Assembly: GCF_022201045.2 (NCBI RefSeq)
Contig: NC_068559.1
Location: forward strand, 22,761,501-22,825,500
Source of the DNA: Citrus sinensis
Lineage: Eukaryota > Streptophyta > Magnoliopsida > Sapindales > Rutaceae
Direction of reading: 5' to 3'
Length of the DNA: 64,000 nucleotides
Positions 50,658-63,666 of this stretch are shown here, piece by piece (position 1 is the first letter of the stretch; the number at the start of each line of letters is the position of its first letter). A program made the position numbers and the translations under genes. The notes beneath the pieces were generated by a model. The model had not been told where the DNA came from and did not search any database. It saw nothing but the letters and a program-made list of their open reading frames with translations.

Positions 50658-52792
50658 TAAAATTAAAATAATATCTTAATTAAGAAATTGTTAAAAAATT
50701 AATAGTAAAAAACTAAATAAATCGAAAATGATAATCTTCTTGTATTTAACATAAAAAATTTCATGTATATTGTTGCTTGTTTTAACTCTATTATTCTAAA
50801 TATCTCAAAATTTTCTTTTCTCGCGTATTTAATGTTTGACGATCGTGTTGCATGATGAATAACGTTTTTCATATATATCACCTATTCAATTAGATGCTTA
50901 CATCGTACTCATGTTTAATTTCAACTGTTGCATATTTAACCTCAGTCATTGCATTTTTTATGTAATTTTTTTACATGTAAATTTTATGTTGGATGTTTAC
51001 ATCACATGTTGTAAGTTTAACTTAAATTGTTGCATGTCTTGAATAAAACAAAAAAAATGAGGATTTTCCTACCCGTTTCATATTTGACGTTCGTGTTACA
51101 TATTTGACTTTCAGTTGTTGCATTTTTCACATTAATATTTAATGTTCACATCATACTCATGTTGATCTCCTCAAAAGACTTCTTAATCATTTCTATTATC
51201 ACATTAAATGAATCCATTTTGTGCTGAATTCTTTGGACTGACTCTGTAACCCCTTAAAAGCGCCTCCATGTTAACAGCGCTCAACCCAACAACTTAGGCG
51301 TGTTGAGAATGAGGGAAATGATTTTGGAGTTGAAAAAAGTTTCCTTCACACATCGGAACCTAAAAAAAAGAAAAGAACAACAATCATACATACTGACATT
51401 GGAAACACATGCAATTTGGTTCCTAAAATTATATACATGCATGAACAAGGCTGAGAATAATACGAACCTCACTACTTGTGATGTCCCTATACTTTTTTCC
51501 GCCAATTCAAGAATCGACGAATTTCTTCGTTAGTCCATACACTAACAAGGCATATTGTTCTAACAATAGAACAACAATCATACAGAATAGCAGTGAAGTT
51601 GAACAACTAATCATAATGAAATCAATACTTATGTCATATTATTTTTCATAGCAATATGTTAAAATTTGGCAAAATAGTTACTACATTTAAGATTTCTTAA
51701 ACATGCCTCCAAAAATACAAGGCAGCCACTAACCGACTTCACTTGCTATTCTTTATACTTCGCTATACCCTTTCACAAAAAGTTAAAACACTATGTAGTC
51801 TAATTCTTTTTCTCGATTGACTATACTTATCTTTCAGGGCATGAAGATATATTAGATTGATGTAAGTGACCTTTGTGGAAAATAATACAATTCCTAAAAG
51901 AAACAAAGAAAAGATGGTCTTAAAGTCATCATCATAGCTCTCACTAGCTATTAGTGTATCACTAACTGTGGTTGTTTAGATTCCTCTTCGATCGTTTCTA
52001 GACTTATTACGTAGTTCAGTAATATCACCTACGTCTTCATGTATGTCTACGAGACCTCCATCTCTGATCCCTATTATGATGTTGAAGATAGTGTAGTTTA
52101 AACAAAATTCTCTATCATGCAAAACTATACAAAATTGTGTCACACTGTTGGACAAGTGTTTCACAAAACTTGTCTCAACCGAGCACATCTTAAGTCTACG
52201 ATACTTTCGATGCCATTTTCTTTAATTATAGCTTGTTGCTTAGTTGAGAATGTGGAAATAACCTTAGTCAACGCGCTTACACAATAACGAGATTAAATAC
52301 ATTGGTCATGCTTATCTTTATAATTTTTCTCTTCATCCATTTCATCACGCTGCTTTCACAAACATCTAAAATTGGATCCTCAGCCATCATCCCAAATTTA
52401 CGCTGCTTGTTCTTCGTTAATTTCTTTCATTTTTCAACAATTGTGGCTCTACAAACTTTTCCGACTCCCTGTTGACTGTCTGTATTTGCTTCATATTTAC
52501 TATACATAACATCCAATATTACGTCAATAACACAAACAAATATGATTGTTATCATAAGAACTTCAAAGAAATTAATTACTTTATACTTACAAAAAGTGTA
52601 TCCATGCTCTCTAACCAGGTCCTGCACTTATATAATAATCCGTGGTATTCATTTTGTAATTGGATTATATTGTTCAAATCCTGTAATAGACAACACATAA
52701 ATGTAGTGTCAATTTAATCAATAATAACAAAAAAAAAAAAAGGCAAAAAATAACAGCAAGCAACAGCAAAGGAGGAAAATGATGTGCAAGAG
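50658..52792. other. AT-rich intergenic DNA
   Basis: No coding frame of more than chance length and no recognised element. Repeated TGTTGCATNTTT phrases near 50860-51130 look like low-order internal duplication. Confidence 0.4.
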
Positions 52793-52940
52793 TCAGGGGA
52801 CGAGCTAGTCGGATTAAATGTAGCAGCTAACCGAATGGTTTTTGCGCCTTTTAGCTGCTTATTCTAAGCAGCTAGCCACTTCGAAGGCAAAACCCATTAA
52901 GTTAGCCGCTACATTTAATCCGACTAGCCAACTCCCCTAA
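52793..52940. mobile_element. Foldback MITE / near-perfect hairpin
   Basis: The left arm (TAGTCGGATTAAATGTAGC near 52806) is the complement of the right arm (GCTACATTTAATCCGACTA near 52908-52926). Pairing continues outwards through CAGGGGA/TCCCCTAA and inwards through GGTTTTTGC/GCAAAACCC to an inner AGCTGCTTA/TAAGCAGCT stem. The whole 148 bp can fold into one long hairpin. No target duplication is obvious. Confidence 0.75.
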
Positions 52941-53947
52941 CTTCCCTCATCTTCTTCCTCCGTTTTTTCATCTTCTCTCTCTAAATCCCGAAGCCCACAC
53001 CTCTATCTCACTATATTCCATCATTTTGTTATGCTTTTCTTTCCAATTTCATGCTTCCAAACCATTATTCATCTATTCGACAATAATTTTTCATCGTCTA
53101 AACACTTTTTTTTTTAATTGAAAATTCATAAATCTCAAATTGTTTCACATACAACGAAAAATTTAATATATCATATAAACCCCTTATTCTTTCTTATATA
53201 GTGTTTCCAGTTGTCACCACAAAATGCAATGATGCAAATCCAACAGAGAAATTACTTCCTTACCTTGTCCTTAACTCGAAAATGAAAGAAAATGAGAAGA
53301 AGATGTGTTTAGCTTTCACGGCTCAAGATGACAGCAACTGATTGATGGATTCAACTTGTTCTTTGCTGTGAGCGAGATGATGCCTTTGATTTTATGTTAT
53401 TAGTAAATAAATCCAAGACAGAAATTAGATAGAAATTTGTGACTTGAGAGAAAAATGCCAGCGAAGCAATTTTAGCGGGTGAGAGAGAAAAGTAGGGGTT
53501 TCAAAGTTAGGGATCCGATTTCACAAGTTACCTATTTTTTCCTTTTTTTTATTTCTCTTCAATCTCAACCGTTGGATTCATTTTACTTAAATCCAGCGGC
53601 TGTATTTAAAAACGGGTACAATGCCGGGCATTGAGGCCCGCTGGCCCGGCATCATAGCCTTAGCCATAAAATAGGTCAGAATTACTACAATAAATTTGTA
53701 ATATGAATATATGATATTGAAAAGAAAAAAGAAAGAGTAATGGGTTATTTATTTTTTGTAATTCCATTGAAAATTTTAAATCAGGCAGGTGACAAATATT
53801 CAAAGCCAAAGTCCAAAAATGCCAAGTCGCCAACCAGGCGCGGGCAGCGTTCATCTTTGAATATTTGGTCGCTGGCTGCTGCTGCGTTAAGGAGGAGGCT
53901 TTTGGGTTAAGAGAGATCGCAAACTTTGGAAAGCGAAGAAACCCAAA
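52941..53947. other. Spacer and succinyl-CoA ligase promoter region
   Basis: No gene seen. A short palindrome (ATGCCGGGC...GCCCGGCAT) lies near 53621-53652. The right end is the 5' flank of the succinyl-CoA ligase gene. Confidence 0.45.
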
Positions 53948-56900
53948 ATGGCTCGACAAGTCAGTAGTAGAGTGGTGAGGTCATTGTATATGTCCTCCGA
54001 GATTTGTTGCGGTCAGTCTCGGTCTTTCACGACGGCTCCTCCACCAGCACCAGCGGTTTTCGTTGACAAAAACACCCGCGTCATCTGCCAAGGCATTACC
54101 GGCAAGAATGGCACCTTTCACACTGCACAGGGTATCGAATACGGCACCAAAATGGTATCTATCCCATTTCCCAATTTCTTCCTTTTATCATTACTTGTTA
54201 TAGAAAACAAATTTATGGACTTCTTGAATGATTGCCATATTTTTTTTTTCCCTCTTTAACACAGGTTGGTGGAGTGACACCGAAGAAGGGTGGCACTGAA
54301 CATTTGGGGCTTCCTGTTTTCAACTCAGTTGCAGAAGCAAAGGCTGAAACCAAGGCTAATGCTTCTGCGATTTATGTTCCTCCACCTTTCGCTGCTGCTG
54401 CTATTCTTGAGGCCATGGAAGCTGAATTGGATCTTGTCGTGTGTATCACTGAAGGAATCCCCCAACACGATATGGTTAACACAAAGTAAAATTTGTTTTT
54501 GTTTTTTGATGCTGTGTGTTGGCTGTCTCCCCCATTGATGTGTTATTTTGTAATTTACTTGCTACAGGTTCGTGTGAAGGCTGCTCTAAACAACCAATCA
54601 AAAACCAGGCTTGTCGGTCCTAATTGCCCTGGTGTCATCAAACCTGGAGAGTGCAAAATTGGAATTATGCCCGGCTACATCCACAAACCTGGCAGGATTG
54701 GAATTGTTTCTAGATCTGGCACCCTTACATATGAAGCGGTATGATTGCTTCTTAATTCTGATGTCCTCTTACTAATATTAAAGAGAACTTGCAAAGAGAT
54801 ACTAATGTTGAGAATTGTTCTACATCTGGTAGGTTTTCCAAACAACTGCAGTTGGTCTAGGGCAATCCACCTGTGTAGGTATCGGTGGGGATCCTTTTAA
54901 TGGGACAAACTTTGTTGACTGTGTGACAAAGTTCATTGCAGATCCTCAGACAGAAGGTAAAGTCTTCAGAGGATGAGTTTTTGTCTTGATTCCATTAAAT
55001 AATTTCTCTATGATTTCTTGAAAATCAGTTATGATCAGGATGACGGATATTTGACTAACCTTTTTCTACTTTCTTCAAAAGGCACTTGAATCATTTGATG
55101 TGTTAGATGCATAACAGAACATTTTACTCAAAAAAGATGATTTGAGGACATTGCCTTGCTCTTGTTCTCGTTCTTAGTTCTGTTTTCCATGAAGTAATTG
55201 TATTTGTGTTAGTTTGGCTGAAGCGTGCTTAGAATTATTGCGTCTCTCAATCCTTCAACCTCTGAAGACAAATAATATGTCCAATATTTTGTTTACACTG
55301 AATCCCTGGTAGTTGAAGTGATGAACTAAGTGATCCTAACTTTTAGTTTAGGGGATCCTGGGTCTTTAATGGGGGAAAGCTGCATGATGAGTCTGAATGG
55401 AACTAGCGATATATCTTGCAAAGCAGAATATTTTAGCTGCTTTTAAGTGAGGAAGCAGTCTCCATTAGAAAGAAGAATGCTTTTGCTATGTGTCACTTAT
55501 TTTTCATTACTTTGTAGGCGTGAAGTTATAAGATAATTGTATTTTAAGAATACAATTATTTAAATTTTGTGTAATTTAAAGCATCAACTAGTGATCAGGT
55601 GGCTGCAAATCTTCTTTGCCCTAGTGTAGTGCTATTATACTTAAACATCTGTAGGAAAAATTCTTAATCAGACCTTGTCATTATTTCCCTCATTTAGAAA
55701 TAAATAAATAATTCTTCCACCACTTTTTTTGCTTTATGTTTGCTGCTTCTCATTCTGCAAGCTTCCTTTCTAAATAATTACTGTATACAGAATATAATAG
55801 GATACAGTTCATCCAATAATGCCTGATTCCATTACAGGTATCATTCTTATTGGTGAGATAGGGGGTACCGCAGAAGAGGATGCTGCTGCTTTAATAAAGG
55901 CAAGTGCTGTAGCATTTAATTAAGGAATATACTGAACTTTAACAAATTTGTCTCATGTATGAAGGTGTTTATTCGTGCTTGCATTAAGCCTGGTTATTTG
56001 TATTGAGCAGTTGCTTACAATTTTGTTGTGATGATTGATGTGTTTTGTTCCTTTTGCTTAGTGACCTATTGTAGTTGTGTGTTCCCTGTAAGCTATTGGA
56101 GAAAGCCAGTGCTTCTCTTGTGGTATTTGAGCTGTTAGGTAGAGTAAGTTCTGTTTCTCATTCAATAGTTGTTTTCTCTCCGCCGTAATCAATTAGCAGA
56201 GTTGGTGGATAAAGTTATTAATTGGCCTAAATAATTCTTCTAACATGAACTCTTTGAATAATTTATATGATCCGTAGGATTTAGTTTCTAATCTCAAGGT
56301 CTCTCATGGAATTTTATAGATTCTTGCTGCAAGGACCATATGCACAACAGTGAAATTTGTTTTGGCTCAACATTCAGCACAAATGCTACTAGATTAGTTT
56401 TTATTTTTTGAGCTTCGGAACAGCTTTTTGGTGTGTTGAACTAGCTCAAATTTACTCTTCCTAAAGAATCTTTCTCTTCTTAAACAATATTTAGCATTGC
56501 ATTCGAGCACCTAATATGAAATCCTATATTCATTTCTGTGCATGTTCGATTCTCAAAGTTGAAAAGCTTCTTCTAGTATTTTTTGTTATGTGCATCGATA
56601 TTTGAAAAGAATAGAGGGAGAGAGATAGAGATGTAGGAAGCAGTATCTGTGTACAACAAAATTTTACTTTTTGGCTGTGAATACAACAAGCACAAGCAAT
56701 GTCATTTTGACTGATAATTTGGTAGTACTTTTATGTATTCTGTAAAAATAATTATTCATTTACCATCTTCTTCATATGTTATTCACATTTTAATATAGAA
56801 GCCCTGATGCCTGTGTTGATTGCATTTTGTTTATCATACTTAGCCTTATGAAGCAACTACACGTGATTTGATCCTGTTCTGCCCATTGAACAGTTTTGTG

Positions 56901-58016
56901 CGTTTAGATAACGCGATTACATTTCATGCTTGTGACTTGAACTATATACATTACCTGCTCCAATTTTTGTGACCTTTATAGAATAACATAATAATTTGTA
57001 TGTTCAAAGTATTTCATGATTTCTTCAGCATAATGGTTGCACAAAATTAGCTAGAATTTCATTAAGAAATATATTTGTGTCTTATTTATGCGACAAATCA
57101 AACAGGAAAGTGGGACTGAAAAACCTATTGTTGCTTTTATTGCTGGACTTACCGCACCACCCGGCCGTCGTATGGGTCATGCTGGAGGTATTAAAATTCC
57201 AAAAGTTATTTTATTTGATTCTTTTGCAATCAGATCTATTATATGTTCGTGTCTTAATGTGAGACAAAAAAAGAATTTCTGTTTATTATAAAACTATCTG
57301 TTATTGCTTGACGTTATTGTGCTAGTTTTTAGCCTTTTTTTTTTTGACCTTTTTCTCCATAAATGCATGAACACTGGACTAAACTTGGAGAGTTGTCTGG
57401 CAATGTGGACATGATTCAGTTGAAGTATACAGTATTTTTGGGTCAGGTGCAGAACTTTGAAAACAATTTTTAGTATTGAGTTCCAGTGTTTCTATAGAAA
57501 AATGCAGTTTTATTTTGTAACATCGAAAACAGTAATGTGGTTGTGGTTAAATCCTTATCTACAGCTTTCGTTTCAGCCTATCTTTGTCAATTATCTAGGA
57601 CATTAGATAGTATAGAGGTGGGTGAAACATACAGAATCCACCTAATTTCAGGGAAATATTGTGAGCCTGCATCTACAGGGTCTGTTTTCTGAATATTTAC
57701 TCTTCTAACTTCATCGGTTATGAGCAACCTTATTCTTCTGATCCATTAAGTTGTACGGATTAAATTAAATTCCATATACTTTCTGAAACCTTTTGAATTA
57801 TTTGTCCAATGTTTATAGATCACTTTATTTTTTAGCACTAAACCCTTCCGTATGTTGTTCTTTTTCGTGCGCACAGCTATTGTGTCAGGAGGAAAGGGGA
57901 CGGCTCAAGACAAAATCAAGACTTTGAGGGAAGCCGGAGTAACTGTTGTCGAATCCCCTGCAAAGATTGGTGCTGCTATGCTTGAAGTCTTTAAACAAAG
58001 AGGTCTCACGAAGTAG
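53948..58016 (+). CDS. Succinyl-CoA ligase alpha subunit, mitochondrial (7 exons)
   Basis: Exons: 53948-54154, 54265-54474, 54568-54738, 54833-54956, 55838-55899, 57106-57187, 57877-58016; 331 residues. Residues 1 to about 30 (arginine- and serine-rich) form the mitochondrial presequence. The CoA-binding Rossmann domain starts at [19 protein letters not shown] and includes the [12 protein letters not shown] loop. The ligase domain includes [23 protein letters not shown] and GIGGDPFNG, and the phosphohistidine is in [14 protein letters not shown]. With the beta subunit it converts succinyl-CoA to succinate with ATP formation in the TCA cycle. The fifth intron (55900-57105) has a GC donor (AAG|GCAAGT) instead of GT; all other borders are GT-AG. 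Counterpart of At5g23250 as recalled. Confidence 0.97.
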
Positions 58017-58497
58017 TTTCATTGGGATCAGTTCTTTCACTTTTCATTTTCCCTAATTACTTTGCTCCAATTTTTGGCAATGTATCGATCCTCACGATCA
58101 ATATAACATATTATTCTTGTGAAATCGACACCCATTCAGTTTTGGCATCAAAGGCAAAACATACATTTGGGATAGCTGAGCTATATATATATATATATAT
58201 ATAATCGTGCCAAGTTGAAAAAAAAAAAAAAAAAAAAAAAGTTTCCTTTTCAACCACATTATCATCATCATGTGGAGTTTGTTACATCTTAATATTTTGT
58301 GATTTATTTTCCACAAAATATTACACCTTACTTTATTTTCACAGTCTCACTCATTATTCATTCTCTCAAGCGATCAAACACACTCAACGGCTAACAAATA
58401 CAAAGATCAACTATTACAAACACCATGCAAAATAATCACATTATTACGATAAGCAATCCCAATCCGCAAGAAGGGTTACTCTAATTTTGAGTACCCA
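58017..58497. other. Convergent 3' flanks with simple repeats
   Basis: 3' UTR of succinyl-CoA ligase, a (TA)n run near 58181-58203, an A20-type run near 58219, and the 3' UTR of the LTP-like gene. Confidence 0.5.
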
Positions 58498-58937
58498 TCA
58501 TGGCGTGGTGATACCTGCGAACAAACAAATGACCAAAGCATTAATTAGATAATTAAAATAAATCGTGAAGATGCATGCAGAGAGAGAGAGAGAGAGAGAT
58601 GAGAGCAGAGAGGCTAATTAATTAATTAATTACTTCCACATTTGAAGTGACGAGGGACGTATCGTCCGCACTGGCGAACGACCTTGACAGCATAGTTAAC
58701 ATCAATAAGTTTAGCCACGGTCGGTGTTATCACCGAACACACGCACTGAGTACGCGTAGCTCTTAATCTTTCGCAACATTTCGCGCTCGGGCCAATTCGG
58801 AACACCAACGACTTGCATGCATTCACCAGCATCCGCCTCTCTACGCGGCACTGCGCCGCCGCCGCCGTATGACCATTCAAGATCATTGCAACCACTAACA
58901 CCACTAACATCACGCGAGCTTTGTTCTTTCCTTGCAT
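58498..58937 (-). CDS. Small LTP-like protein (AAI/2S albumin superfamily), copy 1
   Basis: Exons 58937-58634 and 58514-58498 give 106 residues. The hydrophobic signal peptide (VMLVVLVVAMILNGHTAAAA) is followed by a mature domain with the eight-cysteine pattern C-C-CC-CxC-C-C (QCRVERRML, VNACKSL, AKCCERL, QCVCSVI, RQCGRYV, FKCGS). Such secreted proteins have a hydrophobic cavity for lipids; the true ligand and role are unknown. The last exon adds only ITTP after CGS, and the same ending in the neighbour supports this splice. TATAAATA on the minus strand (59011-59004) lies about 70 bp before the start. In the unspliced reading the frame would end after CGSN. Confidence 0.88.
58579..58598 (+). 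repeat. (AG)10 microsatellite
   Basis: Perfect run inside the intron of the LTP-like gene, close to its donor. Confidence 0.85.
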
Positions 58938-61233
58938 TGTTCTTGTTGTTTGTTTAATTTGAAGTTGTCCACTCTCATATATCCCCACCAATTTAAATGG
59001 CTCTATTTATAAGCGTTTGAATGCACTGCATTAGCTCCCCTGTCATTGCCACGATGATTAATTATATATTTCTAAGAAGAATATTAATCTCTCCGTCTCT
59101 GTGTGTGTGTACATATATATATATATATATATAATCTTTATTACTATTTTATTAATTGTATCTTGTCCATAATTGTATAGTTTTTAATTAGATAATTAGA
59201 CTGTCATACATATTCCCTTTGAAATTAAGTCTATCTCAATACATTTTGATTTGATTTATCACGTGGTAGGATAATATGTGATATATGTCTCAATTTATTC
59301 TTAAAGTTCTTTTTCAGGATTCCTAGGGCTTGCCTGGGTAATGATCTTTTGAATAATTTGAAGATGGATTAAGGGTAGTCTATTTAAATTGGGGGTGTAA
59401 TAAGATGACAATTTCTCAATATTCATAGTCAAAAGTCTACAGAAATTTCTTAAATTAACTATGTGGAAGTGCAGTCTAAAGAATTCAAACCCCTCAACTT
59501 TGAACATGATGTGATGGAACATGAAATATTCGCCAATTAATGGTTACTTTATTTAACGATCAAATAATTGATAGTAATCAAGACTTGATACAATGCTGCA
59601 AGAAAAAGTAAAATTTAGGGCGCTAATTGCTGTGAAAAGATTTCCTTGCCATGCTCCAAGAAAAGTAATCAAGACTTTGATACAATATCACAAGGTTACT
59701 CAACAGACTTTGACTGGTTCAATTCTAGAATGGGGATGGAATTAGAATACGAAACTTGTGCCTTAACTATTGTTACATTGATAAATGCACGGTTTAAATA
59801 TGAAGCGATAAAGATTTAATAAATAACAACCACACCGAATCTTGTTATGATGAATTAGTTTATGATAAATTTTTTATTATTGATAACAATGTTATCGATG
59901 TGTAGATGAAATGTATAATTGATGCACATCATACCTTTTTTTTTTTTTTTTCTAACACGAGATTTTACTATCTCAAATAAATGAAATGTATAAAATATAA
60001 AAATTAATTTAATTTTATATCATATATAATTAATGTTTTATTATTTTATTGTAATATAATATTTATTTAACATACTATTAATTATTTAATTATGTAAATT
60101 TTTTTAATTAATTTACTAATAATAATAAATTGTTAGTTTATCAATTCATAAAATGTAGGTTGGTAAGAAGCAAGATGTGAACGATCGTGGGATCCATTTT
60201 CATTGAAATTATGTGAAACCGTGCAGACCATGTGCCGACAGAAATAAATAAAGTGGTGGCATTGGATTGTTTTTTATAAAACAAAGTGCAAACTATCGCC
60301 GCAGGTTTCGTGTCAACGACTAGAAAGTCAATTAGCTTGGCGGACTTCCCCCAACGCAATATATTATTTTAGGAAGACTTCCCGTCAATCACAATAATGA
60401 TTTTATAATCCACACGCCAACCTTAACCTCACCTACAGCTTAATTAATTAATTAAGTTTAAATCAATAGCCTTTCTAATATTAGAAAAAGAAAATTCCAT
60501 TTACATACATATATATGTATCCAAATTTTTGAATGGCGACAGGCTGCGGCATTAATTGTCTGTGGAAACTGCCCTTGATAAGGATCATCACTCGCTGCCG
60601 TACAGGCGGACATTAATCTGGAAGATGGCTTTCCTTTTTACTTTTAACAGATCACAATAATTTTTTTCGGGATTAATTTCTCCAACAAAAACTCATGCTC
60701 CAATCAAATCTACTTGAAGATCCCACTATATATCCATTGTTATTTTCACAATTATAATTATATAAGATGAAAAATTCCTTCTCACATAATATCATACCAC
60801 CGTATAATCGTATATCACTACATATGCACAATAAATACAAAGATAATCCTGAATATATATTATAAGGAAAAATGGTATTAGCACATAAAATTGTACATGA
60901 TAAATAGAAGGAGGGCTCTTGTTCATAAAGACAAAATTAATAGAAGTGAAATAAGTTTATTTATAGTGAAATGTTTCTTGCCTTAATGGTTAATCGATCA
61001 TATATAATTATGTGTGTGATGTCGTGTGCATATTGTATTACTCATATAGTAAAGATAAATATTTTTATTAAAGCAAATTCCAATTGGAGATATTATTACA
61101 TATTGCATAAGCACACTCCAAAACACCTCGCTCTCTCTTTCACACTCACACACACACACACACACACCCTTAATACTGATTACATATGTTTAGGCAGTAA
61201 TAAGATCATCAAAAGCTCCTCCATGTATACCGC
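58938..61233. other. Spacer between the two LTP-like genes
   Basis: Promoter of copy 1 at the left; otherwise AT-rich with (TA)n near 59118 and T runs near 59935. No other gene supported. Confidence 0.45.
61147..61166 (+). repeat. (CA)10 microsatellite
   Basis: Perfect run in the 3' flank of LTP-like copy 2. Confidence 0.85.
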
Positions 61234-61793
61234 TCATGGTGTTGTGATACCTGTCAAATTAAGAACAGTAGTTACAGATTAGTTCATATTCTAAAAATGA
61301 TATTATATACTTAAGCCTACTGCAAGAAAATTAATCTTTTATGCTGGCCCAAAAACCCTTGAAATAAGTGTCTACGACGTTTTAAAAAAGATCAAAACAT
61401 GCAGATACATCAAACATGTTCCCCAAAAAAGAAAAAGAAAAGGAGAGAGAGGGGGAGCTTACTTCCACACTTGAAATGGCGAGGGACTTGACGTCCGCAG
61501 CTCTGAATGACCCTGATCGCGTAGTTGACGTCAATCAAGGCTGCTAATTGGGGTGTAATCACCGGACAAACACAGTTAGCGTTCGTAACCCTCAACCTCT
61601 GGCAACAGTACGCGCTTGGTGGCCTCCGTGTGATCACAGACTTGCAAGCATTCACCAATATCCTCCTCTCTTCTTTGCACTGAGCGGCGCTCTGTGCACC
61701 TGCAGTATCAGCACTCGTTATCATAAACACAAACGCTACTATCACAAAGAGCACATACGCTCTCCCACTCCCCAATATATTTTTCCTCTCCAT
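61234..61793 (-). CDS. Small LTP-like protein (AAI/2S albumin superfamily), copy 2
   Basis: Exons 61793-61463 and 61250-61234 give 115 residues. Signal peptide AYVLFVIVAFVFMITSADTA; the same eight-cysteine domain as copy 1 (QCKEERRIL, VNACKSV, AYCCQRL, NCVCPVI, QSCGRQV, FKCGS). Like copy 1, it ends CGSITTP by way of a 17-nt last exon. Conserved TATAAATAGAGCC sequence precedes both copies (here the TATA is at 61868-61861, minus). Copy 2 is a head-to-tail tandem duplicate about 2.9 kb upstream in transcriptional terms. Divergence is moderate, so the duplication is not recent. Confidence 0.88.
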
Positions 61794-63301
61794 GTATAGT
61801 ACTTATCCTCTCTGACTTGTGCTAGCAAGTTTGATCGTATCTTCACCAAATTAAGGGCTCTATTTATAAGGGTTTTGAGTTCCAAGAGCACACTTAATTA
61901 ATGTATGAGTTCTGTCTTTTTCTTCACATTTTCAAAGAAAGTGTGCGTGCCATAGACTATCATCAATTACCTTAAAGTATAGGTGGCTCTTCCTTTAGGT
62001 AATTTAGGCGGTTGCCTAAAGTCCCACTATAGATGAAGACCCCTAATTTTATTCTTAAATTATAGTTATTAATTAATTATTTATATTTATTATTATTTTA
62101 TAATTATATTTTCCATAAACAAACTACTAAATCCTTACAAAGTCTCCTTTTAACATTTTAATTAACAATTTTAATCCCATTTATTTCCTCCAAATATTTT
62201 ATCTAAAACTCTATAAAGGCCACATTTTTTTAAAAAATATTATTCATTAATATCTTTTCCAATAAAAAAAATACATGAAATCTTCATTACTTTGATGAAA
62301 AAAACTACTTTCTCTACCCTACCTTTCACTTAAGGAAAAAAAAAAAATCAATTGTTTACTTTCCATTGATCATTGCTACTAAAACCCTCAATTCATCAAA
62401 GTTAAAGTTATCAAATTTCATATTTCCATTCTCTTATTAATTAATTATGTTATTCAGTTGTTTTTATTTCTTTCTAAAAATATTTTTGTGTTAACGGGTT
62501 TTTTTTTTCCTATAATTGTCTAGCATAATTGTTTGCTTAATTATTCTCGTTTCACTAAAAAAAGATGTGTACTAAAAAAATATGCATCAGGATACAAAAA
62601 ATTTCAAAAACAAGAGAAGAATAAAAAAGTTAATTTAATTTTAAAAAGGAGCCATTGATAAAAACCTATTTAAGATCAACTATATCATATGAAGTATTAA
62701 ATAGGTTAACTATATTATCTATAGAGAAATATATTTTAGGAGAATTAGAATATCAAATTTAATTAATAATTTTGAATTTCAGAAGCTAGAGAAATTGATT
62801 TTAAATAAATAAAATTAATACATATATTTTATCTCAAATTTTTTTAAAAAACCTAATTAAAATAATTTACTTGAAGCCTAAAATATGATTGAGCGGCCCT
62901 CCCTCAATGCGTATGAGCGTATGACTCAAAAACTTGGCCTTGGCATTAGTGTCAAGGCAGAATCAATTACAGTGCAGTTGGTAAGATTTTGTTTGTTTGT
63001 TTGTTGTAGTATACTAGTGGGCCTGTTGCAATCGATTGGATCATTTGCTTTGAAAATTTTGCAAAACCGTGTTTACACAGTGAATATATAAAATATTAGG
63101 GTCTAGGTGTTATTTTATTCTATGGGATCCCGTCAATGATATCAATTTCTTTGAACCATATAGGCCAAGGTTCAACCATCCTAATTATTAAATTTATGGC
63201 CTATATACGGCCCTTATACGATTTTCAATAAATTAAACTACAATTTACTGAACATTTGTGTCGTTCGTATATAGTATAATCCCATTATAAAATAACTATA
63301 A
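61794..63301. other. Promoter of LTP-like copy 2 and AT-rich DNA
   Basis: The left end is the 5' flank of copy 2. About 61980-62890 is extremely AT-rich and bracketed by TAGGTGGCTCTTCC and, inverted, GAGGGCCGCTCAATC, possibly a decayed transposable element, but I could not confirm ends or a target duplication. No gene. Confidence 0.4.
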
Positions 63302-63663
63302 GGACCAATTTGATAATGCAGCAACTTAAAAAAATATAAATGATTAAATTGAATAAAATTTATCTAAACATTTATAAGTATGTACATAGATTTTTTTTTT
63401 TTAATCATGTGCATATAATAGTTGACAACTAAAATAAATTTTATATTTTATTAATTTTTTATATATGAAACTATATTAAGTATAAAAGTGATTCTCAAAA
63501 TCAGATTTTGAAAAGTTATTTTTTCCTTACTTTTGAAAATTTAATGTGAGATGAGATAATTGTGCCAAAAGTAATCTTTAAAATTTTTTATCAAATACTA
63601 AAATTAACTTTTATCTTTTTAAAATCACTTTTGAATATCTTAAAAGCAATCCCAAACAGACCC
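63302..63663. mobile_element. Tourist-like MITE, second copy
   Basis: The ends GGACCAATTTGATAATGC (left) and, inverted, GGGTCTGTTTGGGATTGC (right) are imperfect inverted repeats. They are flanked by TAA duplications at 63299-63301 and 63664-63666. The right end resembles the left end of the MITE at 2878. 362 bp, non-coding. Confidence 0.6.
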
Positions 63664-63666
63664 TAA

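Noticed and set aside
53615-53655. GC-rich palindrome as a terminator or regulatory site
   Set aside because: Short, isolated, and with no plant mechanism that would use it; could be the end of an unrecognised element.
61980-62890. A complete DNA transposon
   Set aside because: End similarity is weak and no target duplication or transposase could be found; kept only as a possibility.
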